Shown piece after piece: positions 35,234-42,569 of a stretch of DNA of 64,000 nt. Location: the NCBI RefSeq assembly GCF_045863935.1, contig NZ_BTVP01000005.1:1-64000 (forward strand), read 5' to 3'. The notes below the pieces were generated by a model. That model saw only the letters and a list, made by a program, of their open reading frames with translations, was not told where the DNA came from and ran no database searches. The stretch is from Parvibaculum sp045863935. Lineage in GTDB: Bacteria > Pseudomonadota > Alphaproteobacteria > Parvibaculales > Parvibaculaceae. Numbering within the stretch: the first letter of the stretch is position 1; every line of letters starts with the position of its first letter. The translations under genes and the position numbers were made by a program.

Positions 35234-36172
35234 ATGAACCGCGTACTCGCCCACACGGGCGCGAAATATCCGATCGTCCAGGCGCCGATGGGCTGGATTG
35301 CCCGTTCGCAACTCGCCTCCGCCGTCTGCAAGGCGGGCGGCCTCGGCATCATCGAGACCTCGTCCGGGGAAACCGAAAACTGCAAGGCCGAAATCCAGAA
35401 GATGCGCGAGCTGACGGATGCGCCCTTCGGCGTCAATCTGCCGATCCGCTTCCTGAAGGACGACGCCATGCTCCGCTTCGTCTGCGATGCGGGCGTGAAA
35501 TTCGTCACCACCTCGGCGGGCAGCCCGGCGAAGTTCATCGCCCCCTTGCATGATGCGGGCATCACCGTCTATCACGCCGTCCCCACCGTCGATGCGGCGA
35601 TGAAATGCGTCGAGGCGGGCATCGACGGCCTCGTCGTGGAAGGCGCCGAAGGCGGCGGCTTCAAGAACCCGGAAGAGGTCGGCACGCTCGTCCTCCTCCA
35701 GGCGATCCGTGCGAAGACGGATATTCCCCTGATCGCCGCCGGCGGCATTTGCGACGGCAAGGGCATGGCGGCGGCCTTCGCGCTCGGCGCCGAAGCCGTG
35801 CAGATGGGCACGCGCTTCGTGAGCTGCGCCGAAAGCCCGGTCCACGCGAACTACAAGCAGGCGATCATCGACGCGAAGGAAACGGGCACCTACGTCCTGA
35901 ACAAGAAGGCGACGCCCTGCATCCGCGCCCTGAAGACGGCGCGCACGGCGGCGATCCATGAGGAAGGCCTGATGCCGCCCGACACTTTTGCGCGCATCCT
36001 CGACCTCTATTTCGGCGGCGACATGGAAGCCGCCGTCGGCCTTGCGGGCGAGACGTCGGGTCTCATCACCGAGGTGAAGACGGCGAAGGAAATCATCGAC
36101 GGCACGATCGCCGAATTCTTCGCCATCGTCTCGCGCATGGGCGCGCTCGGTTCGGCCCGCAGCTTCGGCTGA
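35234..36172 (+). CDS. nitronate monooxygenase / FabK-like FMN oxidoreductase
   Basis: A 312-residue TIM-barrel flavoprotein. The start YPIVQAPMGWIARSQLASAV is the family signature (PIVQAPMGW-), followed by FGVNLPIRF, GLVVEGAEGGG (phosphate-binding Gly-rich loop) and LIAAGGICDGKGMAAAFALGAEAVQMGTRFV. It resembles 2-nitropropane dioxygenase (nitronate monooxygenase); enoyl-ACP reductase FabK is the alternative. The ribosome site is AGGAGGGG. Its stop lies 4 bp before the next convergent gene. Confidence 0.88.
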   Translation: MNRVLAHTGAKYPIVQAPMGWIARSQLASAVCKAGGLGIIETSSGETENCKAEIQKMRELTDAPFGVNLPIRFLKDDAMLRFVCDAGVKFVTTSAGSPAKFIAPLHDAGITVYHAVPTVDAAMKCVEAGIDGLVVEGAEGGGFKNPEEVGTLVLLQAIRAKTDIPLIAAGGICDGKGMAAAFALGAEAVQMGTRFVSCAESPVHANYKQAIIDAKETGTYVLNKKATPCIRALKTARTAAIHEEGLMPPDTFARILDLYFGGDMEAAVGLAGETSGLITEVKTAKEIIDGTIAEFFAIVSRMGALGSARSFG

Positions 36173-36176
36173 ACTC

Positions 36177-36695
36177 TTAATGCAGAATGCGCGGCATCAC
36201 CTCGGGAAAGGGCGATGCCGGCGCATGCGCGCTTCCGAGCATGAGCCCGGCGGCGGAAAGCGCCAGCGCCAGCTTTTGCGCCGGCGCCCAGATCGGCGAG
36301 GCGCCGCAGGGCGCCGCCATGAAGGACGGATCGAGCGCCGCGCGCGGGTTCGCGCCCTGGCGCTGAAGCGCGGCAATGAAATTGAGCACGCGCACCTCGT
36401 CGCTCGTCAGCACGCGCCAGCGCGGGCAGGGGATGGAGAGCGGCCGCGGCACCGTCCGCGTCAATGCGCTCGCAAGCTCCGCCACCAGCGCCGCACCCCC
36501 CGGCAGGTCCAGCGCATCGAAAGCCCGCTGCAGCAGCACCGAGGGCTCCTTTCCCTCCTCCGGCATCCGCCACTGGACGCGCAGGCACCACACGGCGAAT
36601 TGCTCGGCAAAGCCGAGTTCGGCGAGCGGCTGGTCGGCATGGAACCGGGATTGTGGGCTAGATTTCGGGAAGGGGTGGTATTTGGCTGGCCTCAT
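36177..36695 (-). CDS. protein of unknown function under a Fur box
   Basis: A 172-residue cytoplasmic protein with no named family that I recognise. It contains helical stretches (LAELGFAEQFAVWCLRVQWRMPEEGKEPSVLLQRAFDAL; SDEVRVLNFIAALQRQG) and a Pro/Ala-rich C-terminus. A perfect 13-bp Fur-type palindrome lies 38 bp upstream of its ATG, so iron regulation is likely and a role in iron or haem homeostasis is suggested, but that is inference. Confidence 0.65.
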   Translation of the reverse strand: MRPAKYHPFPKSSPQSRFHADQPLAELGFAEQFAVWCLRVQWRMPEEGKEPSVLLQRAFDALDLPGGAALVAELASALTRTVPRPLSIPCPRWRVLTSDEVRVLNFIAALQRQGANPRAALDPSFMAAPCGASPIWAPAQKLALALSAAGLMLGSAHAPASPFPEVMPRILH

Positions 36696-36732
36696 CGCGT
36701 TCCTCCTTGGCGAATGGAGGGACAGTAACGCA

Positions 36733-36745
36733 AATGATAATCATT
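36733..36745 (-). promoter_or_regulatory. Fur-box operator
   Basis: AATGATAATCATT is a perfect palindrome around one central A and matches 13 consecutive bases of the Fur consensus GATAATGATAATCATTATC. It is 38 bp upstream of the minus-strand unknown gene (start 36695) and about 100 bp from the plus-strand hydrolase, so it could control either. Confidence 0.72.
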
Positions 36746-36842
36746 CGCAAATAAAATAAGGGCAATGCGATGCCCTATGAGGAGGGTGGGGTGAAGGCTA
36801 GTCTGCTCGCGCGTCGATCTGGCCGGAATAAGAAGGAAAAGC

Positions 36843-37805
36843 ATGCGGATGCTTTCGATCCTCCTCGCCATCACACTGCTTTTTGTAGGCAGCCTTGCCG
36901 GTCTGGTCGCATTTAGTACGCCGAAACCGCCATCCGTGATGGTTTCCGTCGCGCACTCTATGGAGGCGGTGAATTTCGGCGACCTTCCACCGGTCAGCCA
37001 TTTCTCGGCACGCGACGGCGCGGCACTTTCCTATCGCGCCTATCCCGGTGAACCGGAGACCGTCGCTATTCTCGTTCACGGCTCGTCGGGCACGTCGGCC
37101 AGCATGCATGCGCTTGCAAAGTGGCTGAATGAGGAGGGGGCCACCGTATATGCGCTCGCCATGAGAGGTCACGATGGCACGGGCCGCTGCGGCGACATAG
37201 ATTATGTCGGACAGCTGGACGACGATCTCGCCGACTTCGTGAATGCGCTCGGCTCTCGCAAGCCCGGCGAGCGGCGTATTCTTCTTGGTTTTTCATCGGG
37301 CGGCGGATTTGTCTTGCGCATCGCTGGCGGTGGCTATGGAAAACTTTTCGACCGTTTTGTCCTGGTGGCGCCTTTTCTGCGATATGACGCGCCGACGGTG
37401 CGGCCTGGCGGTGGCGGATGGACGAACGTGGCCGTCGGCAGAATCATAGGGCTTTCCATGCTTGATCGCCTTGGGGTTCACTGGTTTGAAAGCCTCCCCG
37501 TCATCGCCTTTGCGGTCGCGCCGGAAATGAAAGATGTGCTGACGCCGTTTTATTCCTACCGGATGCTGCGCAACTTTGGCCCTCACGACGACTATCTTGC
37601 AGACCTCGCTCATGCGCCCTCGTCGGTCGTCTTGCTGGCCGGAGAGCAGGACGAAATATTCAAGGCTGGCGAATTTGCGCCGTTGCTTGAACCCGTGCGC
37701 CCGGACCTCGCCGTGACGATAGTGCCCGGCATCAACCACATGGGCATGATCGTGGAACCCGCCGCAACGGAAGTTGTCGCCATTGCTGCATTGGCGAAGG
37801 GCTGA
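36843..37805 (+). CDS. membrane-anchored alpha/beta hydrolase (S33-like)
   Basis: A 320-residue protein with a single N-terminal membrane helix or signal anchor (LSILLAITLLFVGSLAGLVAF, residues 4-24). The hydrolase domain follows: ILVHGSSGTSASMH near residues 75-88, YALAMRGHDGTGRCG near 100-114, nucleophile LLGFSSGGGF near 146-155 (Ser), acid in AGEQDEIF, and His in NHMGMI. It looks like a serine aminopeptidase S33/monoacylglycerol-lipase-type enzyme facing the periplasm. The ATG follows GAAGGAAAAG. The speD leader starts about 70 bp downstream. Confidence 0.82.
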   Translation: MRMLSILLAITLLFVGSLAGLVAFSTPKPPSVMVSVAHSMEAVNFGDLPPVSHFSARDGAALSYRAYPGEPETVAILVHGSSGTSASMHALAKWLNEEGATVYALAMRGHDGTGRCGDIDYVGQLDDDLADFVNALGSRKPGERRILLGFSSGGGFVLRIAGGGYGKLFDRFVLVAPFLRYDAPTVRPGGGGWTNVAVGRIIGLSMLDRLGVHWFESLPVIAFAVAPEMKDVLTPFYSYRMLRNFGPHDDYLADLAHAPSSVVLLAGEQDEIFKAGEFAPLLEPVRPDLAVTIVPGINHMGMIVEPAATEVVAIAALAKG

Positions 37806-37873
37806 CCGAGATTCATTCCGCCCCGATTGCGCGGTGTCATATTGTGACATTCGGCGGAATCCCTAGGTTTCCA

Positions 37874-37902
37874 TTGACATGAATATTGCGGCGCACTAAA
37901 CA
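37874..37902 (+). promoter_or_regulatory. promoter of the speD leader
   Basis: TTGACA (37874-37879, perfect -35) with a 17-bp spacer and TAAACA (37897-37902) as a partial -10. The start would be about 37909, giving a roughly 350-nt untranslated leader before speD. Confidence 0.5.
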
Positions 37903-37908
37903 GCGCAT

Positions 37909-38256
37909 AAGAACGCAATCGCACGTGCCTCAGGTCATCTGGTATCGGTAACGACGTACGCGTCTCTTTTTGAAAGTTGGGCGGCGCTCTTTGGCGCGGC
38001 AGCTAGGTTTCTAAGGAGAATGCATATGCCGGACTACAGTTTTAGGGGCTAACGCCCCGGATGAAGTCGAACCGCACCGGCCGCTATGCGATGGTCGGGC
38101 AAGCCGAGCGAGATCGCTCCGCATTCGACACCCTCTCGAAAATCAAAAGTTGATCGCGAGCCAGTCTCGCAACGGCTTTCCAGTGCTCTGCACGTTGTCC
38201 ATCACGGGCACCAAGCGGGGATGTTAGTTTTATCTCCAAGTTGGGGAGTGGCAAAA
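37909..38256 (+). promoter_or_regulatory. structured speD leader with upstream ORF
   Basis: This leader has no long ORF but several ordered elements: an AAGGAG ribosome site (38013-38018), a mini-ORF (38026-38052), a GGGGC-loop-GCCCC hairpin (38045-38058) with the mini-ORF stop codon in the loop, a perfect GAGCGA-GA-TCGCTC hairpin (38107-38120), and a CTCC (38234-38237) that can pair with GGAG (38245-38248), the speD ribosome site. Translation of the mini-ORF could decide whether the last hairpin forms. The speF RNA of alphaproteobacteria (Rfam) is a known polyamine-gene leader that this may belong to. Confidence 0.55.
38026..38052 (+). CDS. leader peptide MPDYSFRG (upstream ORF)
   Basis: An eight-codon ORF with a good ribosome site (AAGGAG, 7 bases before ATG) and codons for Met-Pro-Asp-Tyr-Ser-Phe-Arg-Gly then TAA. 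The stop codon TAA (38050-38052) is in the loop of a 5-bp GC stem. It lies 204 bases upstream of speD. This spacing and structure suggest a regulatory peptide whose translation senses polyamines or S-adenosylmethionine. Mammalian AdoMet decarboxylase also has a regulatory uORF, but that is only an analogy. Confidence 0.5.
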   Translation: MPDYSFRG

Positions 38257-38775
38257 ATGCCTGAGACAAATGCCCTCTTTCAATCGGGAAGCGATCTGAA
38301 TCAGAATTCAGCGAAAGCCCAGGCGGAAGTTCTCGAGTTTCCCGTTCACCACTCTGCGGCCGGCACGGCTGCGGACCGTTGCACCACATCCGATGAAAGA
38401 AAAGACTTCTTCATCGAACGCGACGGCAAGCGTTTCGCGGGAACGCATCTGATCATCGACCTGATCGGCGCGAGCCGTCTGGACGATCTCGCTCATATCG
38501 AGGCGGCGCTCCGCCGTTGTGTCGAGGTGTCGAAGGCGACGCTTCTGCACATCCATCTTCATCACTTCACGCCCAATGGCGGTGTGTCGGGCGTGGCGGT
38601 GCTGTCGGAGAGCCATATCTCGATCCACAGCTGGCCCGAAGCCGATTATGCGGCGCTCGACGTCTTCATGTGCGGAGAGGCCGAGCCGCATAACGCCATC
38701 GAGGTTCTGCGCGAGGCGTTCAAGCCGTCCGAAATCCGCGTTGGCGAGCATCAGCGCGGCGAGGGCATGGTCTGA
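38257..38775 (+). CDS. speD: S-adenosylmethionine decarboxylase proenzyme
   Basis: A 172-residue prokaryotic AdoMet decarboxylase, which makes decarboxylated AdoMet, the aminopropyl donor for spermidine. The self-processing site is LSESHISIHSWPE (residues 116-128). Cleavage between E118 and S119 gives the pyruvoyl group at the alpha-chain N-terminus; H124 and C139 (FMCGE) are the other conserved residues. About 50 residues precede the conserved region (EFPVHHSAAG...), longer than the 120-130-residue short forms. The ribosome site is GGGGAG, in a potential hairpin. The stop shares an A with the speE ATG (TGATG). Confidence 0.95.
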   Translation: MPETNALFQSGSDLNQNSAKAQAEVLEFPVHHSAAGTAADRCTTSDERKDFFIERDGKRFAGTHLIIDLIGASRLDDLAHIEAALRRCVEVSKATLLHIHLHHFTPNGGVSGVAVLSESHISIHSWPEADYAALDVFMCGEAEPHNAIEVLREAFKPSEIRVGEHQRGEGMV

Positions 38776-39662
38776 TGACGGATGGAGCGATCCCGGAAAC
38801 GGATAAAGGGCGCTGGGTGGTCGAAACCCTCTATGAGAAAGAGGGTTTCACCTGCGCCTTCCGCGCCGACCGGGTGCTTTATGAGGAAGAGACCGGCCAG
38901 CAGCATCTCGTGATCTTCGAGAACGGTCTCTTCGGCCGGATGATGGCGCTCGACGGCATCACCCAGGTGACGGAGCGCGACGAGTTCATCTATCACGAGA
39001 TGATGACCCATGTGCCGATCCTCGCGCACGGGGCGGCGAAGCGCGTGCTCATCATCGGCGGCGGCGACGGCGGCATCCTGCGCGAGGTCGTGCGTCACGA
39101 AAGCGTCGAGCATGTCACCATGGTCGAGATCGATCCGGCGGTGACGGATTTCTGCAAGCAGCAATTGCCGCGGATATCCGCCGGCGCCTTCGACGATCCG
39201 CGCCTCGATCTCGTCTTCGCCGACGGCGCAAAATTCGTCGAGGAGACGGGCGAGAGCTACGACGTCGTCATCGTCGATTCCACCGACCCCATCGGCCCCG
39301 GCGAAGTCCTCTTCCGCGAAGAGTTCTACCGCGCGGCAAAGGCAAGGCTGACGCCGGGCGGCGTCATCGTCACGCAGAACGGCGTGCCCTTCATGCAGGG
39401 CGATGAACTTGCTGCCACGATGGAAAAGTTCCGCCGTCTCTTCAAGGTCGCCTCCTGCTATCTCGCCACCATCCCGACCTATGTCGGCGGTCCGATGGCG
39501 ATGGGCTGGGGCACGGATGACGAGACGCTGAAAGTCTTGTCCCTCGAAGAGCTGACGCGTCGCTACGAAGCGGCAAATCTCGTCACGCGCTACTACACGC
39601 CGGAAGTGCACAAGGCGGCCTTCGCGTTACCGCGCTACGTTCAGGATTGTCTCAAGCCGTGA
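38775..39662 (+). CDS. speE: spermidine synthase (polyamine aminopropyltransferase)
   Basis: A 295-residue aminopropyltransferase that transfers the aminopropyl group of decarboxylated AdoMet to putrescine. The nucleotide-binding motif is IIGGGDGGILREVV (residues 93-106), with VEIDPAV and the gate/catalytic VDSTDPIGPGEVLF. It follows speD with a one-base TGATG overlap and is translationally coupled. Length and motifs match the bacterial family. Confidence 0.96.
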   Translation: MTDGAIPETDKGRWVVETLYEKEGFTCAFRADRVLYEEETGQQHLVIFENGLFGRMMALDGITQVTERDEFIYHEMMTHVPILAHGAAKRVLIIGGGDGGILREVVRHESVEHVTMVEIDPAVTDFCKQQLPRISAGAFDDPRLDLVFADGAKFVEETGESYDVVIVDSTDPIGPGEVLFREEFYRAAKARLTPGGVIVTQNGVPFMQGDELAATMEKFRRLFKVASCYLATIPTYVGGPMAMGWGTDDETLKVLSLEELTRRYEAANLVTRYYTPEVHKAAFALPRYVQDCLKP

Positions 39663-39731
39663 GCATCGGGCGCAATGCAGCCAGAGGTTGTACGCGGGTT
39701 GTAGCGTCATGCGTGGGTGCTGCGATGCAAT

Positions 39732-39749
39732 GTGTCATTTGATTGACAC
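39732..39749 (+). promoter_or_regulatory. inverted repeat overlapping a -35 box
   Basis: GTGTCA (39732-39737) and TGACAC (39744-39749) form a perfect 6-bp dyad with a 6-base gap. TTGACA (39743-39748) overlaps the right arm, so a regulator could block a promoter for the small gene at 39842. The -10 (TTTAGC, 39765-39770) is poor. Confidence 0.35.
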
Positions 39750-39841
39750 GAATCACTCTTGGCCTTTAGCTGACTGCAAGAGCTTTTTTGTCCCATTTGG
39801 TTGAGTTGCGGCTCAGGGGCATTGGGTGGGGGAGGGCTGGG

Positions 39842-40045
39842 ATGACTGACCTGAAGGGTAACTTCCGGAGCGCAGACATGCTCCGTGTACCCGGTATCTC
39901 GGATCTGAATATGCAGGCGGAAGGTGCCGCCGACGATATCGGCGAGCCGACCCTTGGCGACATGCTGATCGTCACATCGGGTGGAATTCTCTCGACGGCG
40001 ATTGCCGGGCTCGGCGTCTGGAAGCTGGTCGAACTCGTCGTCTGA
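39842..40045 (+). CDS. small protein with a hydrophobic C-terminus
   Basis: A 67-residue protein. The first half is polar and acidic (MTDLKGNFRSADMLRVPGISDLNMQAEGAADDIGE) and the second half is a hydrophobic helix (MLIVTSGGILSTAIAGLGVWKLVELVV) that could insert into the membrane as a single-pass anchor. It has a good ribosome site (GGGGGAGG). I do not recognise a family. It lies between speE and the RraA-like gene, with 13 bp to the latter's stop (convergent). Confidence 0.6.
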   Translation: MTDLKGNFRSADMLRVPGISDLNMQAEGAADDIGEPTLGDMLIVTSGGILSTAIAGLGVWKLVELVV

Positions 40046-40058
40046 CAGGCGGCCCGGA

Positions 40059-40550
40059 TCAGTCGAGCTTCTCGGCCGAGACGACGATGCCGTCCGCATC
40101 GGCGTAAAGCCACTCGCCGGGTTCGATCGTGAGCCCTGCAAAATTCACCGCGACATCTTTCTCGCCGAGGCCGCGCTTGTCGCTGCGCCTGGGATGCGCC
40201 GCCAGTGCCTTGATGCCGATGTCGCAGCCTGCGAGTTCCGCCGTGTCGCGCACGCAGCCGTAGACCACCACACCCGCCCAGCCGTTCTTTTCCGCGAGCT
40301 TGCCGAGATTGCCGCCGAACAGCGCGTAACCCGTCGCGCCGCCGCCATCGACCACGAGCACGCGGCCCTGGCCCGGCGCTTCCACCGCCTCGCGCACCTT
40401 GCTGTTGTCGTCCGGCACCTTGAGTGTCGCCACCGGGCCGCAAAAAGCGGTGCGGCCGCCATAGTCGCGGAACACGGGTTCCGCATGGCGGACGAGGTCG
40501 GGATGGGCGTCGGAAAGATCGGTCGTGGCGGGCGCGGTTGTTTTGGTCAT
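40059..40550 (-). CDS. RraA-like protein (RNase E inhibitor / HMG aldolase family)
   Basis: A 163-residue protein. RDYGGRTAFCGPVATLKV, VLVVDGGGATGYALFGGNLGKLAEKNGWAGVVVYGCVRDTAEL and NFAGLTIEPGEWLYADADGIVV are the conserved parts of the RraA/HMG-CHA aldolase fold. The GGN...A...NGW.G...G.VRD pattern with the Arg-Asp pair holds the pyruvate and divalent metal in aldolases. Such proteins are either regulators of RNase E or 4-hydroxy-4-methyl-2-oxoglutarate aldolases; sequence alone does not decide. Single gene, convergent with the small protein gene. Confidence 0.85.
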   Translation of the reverse strand: MTKTTAPATTDLSDAHPDLVRHAEPVFRDYGGRTAFCGPVATLKVPDDNSKVREAVEAPGQGRVLVVDGGGATGYALFGGNLGKLAEKNGWAGVVVYGCVRDTAELAGCDIGIKALAAHPRRSDKRGLGEKDVAVNFAGLTIEPGEWLYADADGIVVSAEKLD

Positions 40551-40672
40551 TTGAAGTTTCCCCAGCGGTAACGCCGTTCCTTTAGCGCGCTCCGCGCCTT
40601 TTGTCTCCCCCCTGCCTTGGAGTGGCGACGCCCACTCTTTGAGCGGTTCCGCCACCCCCGAAAAACCGCTAG

Positions 40673-40730
40673 AGCAGATCGCGATGAGACGGAATCGCCT
40701 TGCGATCCCGTCTCATCGTGAAAATCTGCT
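40673..40730. repeat. intergenic palindromic element 1
   Basis: AGCAGATC (40673-40680) pairs with the GATTTTCACG-side repeat ATCTGCT at 40724-40730. Inside, GATGAGACGGAATCGC and its complement around 40687-40716 form a long imperfect stem with a short CTTG loop. It is part of a 330-base gap (40551-40880) that otherwise holds only a small hairpin (AGCGGTT/AACCGCT, 40642-40670). Confidence 0.5.
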
Positions 40731-40746
40731 CGTCGCTTATAGTCTG

Positions 40747-40794
40747 GACCGTTTTCCGAACCGGCAGGTGTTTACCCCTGCCTGGAAAACGGTC
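40747..40794. repeat. intergenic palindromic element 2
   Basis: GACCGTTTTCC (40747-40757) pairs with GGAAAACGGTC (40784-40794) and the inner GGCAGG with CCTGCC, giving a long imperfect hairpin around TGTTTACC. It directly follows element 1 and lies upstream of the monooxygenase gene; it might be a transcription terminator or a REP-type repeat. Confidence 0.5.
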
Positions 40795-40880
40795 TAGGCT
40801 TTTGGCATCGGTATCCGGAATTTGAAGCCGGATTGTCTTGTCTTGAGGGAGGCGGGGCAGACCGGCAGGAGGAAACAGCA

Positions 40881-42419
40881 ATGGCACTGGCATATGATGC
40901 GCCGGCACGCTCCGACGCGGCTGAGGGTCCAGGCGTGGCCATTCTCGGCGCGGGCGTTGCAGGCATCTGCACCGCAATCAAGCTGAAGGCAAAAGGCTTC
41001 ACCAACTTCACGATCTACGAGAAGGCCTCCGAGATCGGCGGAACGTGGCGCGACAACACCTATCCGGGATGCTCCTGCGACGTGCCGCTGCACATGTATC
41101 AGTTCTCGTTCGACATGCGGCCAGACTGGACCAAGAAGTTCGTCTTCTCCGCCGACATCAAGGCCTATCTCGAATCCGTCGTCGACAAATACGGGCTGCG
41201 CAGCCACATCCGCTTCAACACCGAGATCGACGATGCGCGCTTCGACGAGCAGACGGGCCTCTGGACGTTGAAGTCCGGCAACGAGACCTTCGAGGCGAAT
41301 GTCGTTGCGGCGGGCACCGGCCAGCTTCACCGTCCGGTCTGGCCGAACATCAAGGGCCGCGACAGTTTCGCGGGCGACAGCTGGCATTCGGCGCAATGGA
41401 ACCATTCGGTCGATCTGAAGGGCAAGCGCATCGCCGTGATCGGCAATGGCGCGAGCGCCATCCAGTTCGTGCCGGAGATCGCCAAGGAAGCGGCGAGCGT
41501 CACCATCTTCCAGCGTTCGGCAAGCTGGGTGTTGCCGCGTCCGCAGCGCGAATTCTACGGCTGGGAGCGTGCGATCTACAAGGCGCTCCCCTGGACCATG
41601 AACATCCAGCGCTGGAAGATCTACTGGTTCGGCGAGCTGCTGTTCCGCACCTTCCACACCTCCGGTGACGCGCTGAAGAAAATGGGGATCGACGAGATGG
41701 AGCTCTATGTCTCCGATCCCGAAAAGAAGCGCAAGCTCACGCCGGATTACGAACCGGGCTGCAAGCGCGTGCTCTTCGCAAACGACTGGTGGCCCACCAT
41801 GGGCATGGACCATGTCGATGTCGTGACCGAAAGCATCGAGGAGATCGTGCCCACGGGCGTTCGCACGGTGGACGGAAAGTCACGCGACTTCGACATCGTC
41901 GTCTATGGCACAGGCTTCGACACGACGCACTTCCTTGGGCCCATGAACCTGAAGGGGCTTGCGGGCCGCGATTTGAAGGACGCCTGGAAGACGGGCGCCG
42001 AAGCGCATCACGGCATGACGGTCTCGGGCTTCCCGAATTTCTTCATGCTCTACGGACCGAACACCAATCTCGGCCACAACTCGATCATCTTCATGATCGA
42101 GTGCCAGGCGAACTACATCGCGCAATGCGTGGAGAAATTGAAGAAAGACAATCTGCTCTACATGGATGTGAAGCCCGAGGCGCAGCGGGCTTCCAACGAA
42201 GCCGTCCAGGCGGACAACGCCAACTCCGTTTTCGCCTCCGGCTGCACGAGTTGGTACAAGACCGAGAGCGGCAAGGTCACCAACAACTGGGCGAATTACA
42301 CCTTCAAGTACTGGTGGCGGACCCGCCGTCCGGACTTCGCGGAGTTCAATCTTCGCGCGCGGACAGCGAGTGCGCAGGGTGCGGGTGCGAGCGGGATGCA
42401 GGTGGCCGCCGCCCAGTAG
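40881..42419 (+). CDS. FAD-dependent Baeyer-Villiger-type monooxygenase
   Basis: A 512-residue two-dinucleotide-binding flavoprotein. The first Rossmann motif is ILGAGVAGICTA (residues 22-33, FAD); EIGGTWRDNTYPGCSCDVP (about 47-65) is typical of this class. The second motif is IAVIGNGASAIQ (NADPH). Between them is FAGDSWHSAQWN, a match to the BVMO fingerprint F-x-G-x-x-x-H-x-x-x-W-P/D except that the last position is Asn. It should convert ketones to esters or lactones. The ribosome site is AGGAGGAAA. A terminator follows. Long and cyclic ketones are typical substrates; the actual one is unknown. Confidence 0.9.
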   Translation: MALAYDAPARSDAAEGPGVAILGAGVAGICTAIKLKAKGFTNFTIYEKASEIGGTWRDNTYPGCSCDVPLHMYQFSFDMRPDWTKKFVFSADIKAYLESVVDKYGLRSHIRFNTEIDDARFDEQTGLWTLKSGNETFEANVVAAGTGQLHRPVWPNIKGRDSFAGDSWHSAQWNHSVDLKGKRIAVIGNGASAIQFVPEIAKEAASVTIFQRSASWVLPRPQREFYGWERAIYKALPWTMNIQRWKIYWFGELLFRTFHTSGDALKKMGIDEMELYVSDPEKKRKLTPDYEPGCKRVLFANDWWPTMGMDHVDVVTESIEEIVPTGVRTVDGKSRDFDIVVYGTGFDTTHFLGPMNLKGLAGRDLKDAWKTGAEAHHGMTVSGFPNFFMLYGPNTNLGHNSIIFMIECQANYIAQCVEKLKKDNLLYMDVKPEAQRASNEAVQADNANSVFASGCTSWYKTESGKVTNNWANYTFKYWWRTRRPDFAEFNLRARTASAQGAGASGMQVAAAQ

Positions 42420-42474
42420 CGGTAAAAGCGGGGATAGTTTTTTCTCTATCCCCGCCTCCTTCGCCGAAAGGAAC

Positions 42475-42512
42475 AGGGGCCGGTTCATCGCTGAACGGCC
42501 CCTTCTCTTTTT
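42475..42512 (+). terminator. intrinsic terminator after the monooxygenase gene
   Basis: GGGGCCGGTTCA (42476-42487) and TGAACGGCCCC (42492-42502) form a stem with one bulge, followed by TTCTCTTTTT. A second hairpin without a T-run (GCGGGGATAG/CTATCCCCGC, 42428-42454) lies just before it. Confidence 0.75.
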
Positions 42513-42569
42513 GACAGTTCGATGACATTTCGATGACAGACGGCGCGATTTCGGGCCTTTTATCCCCGC

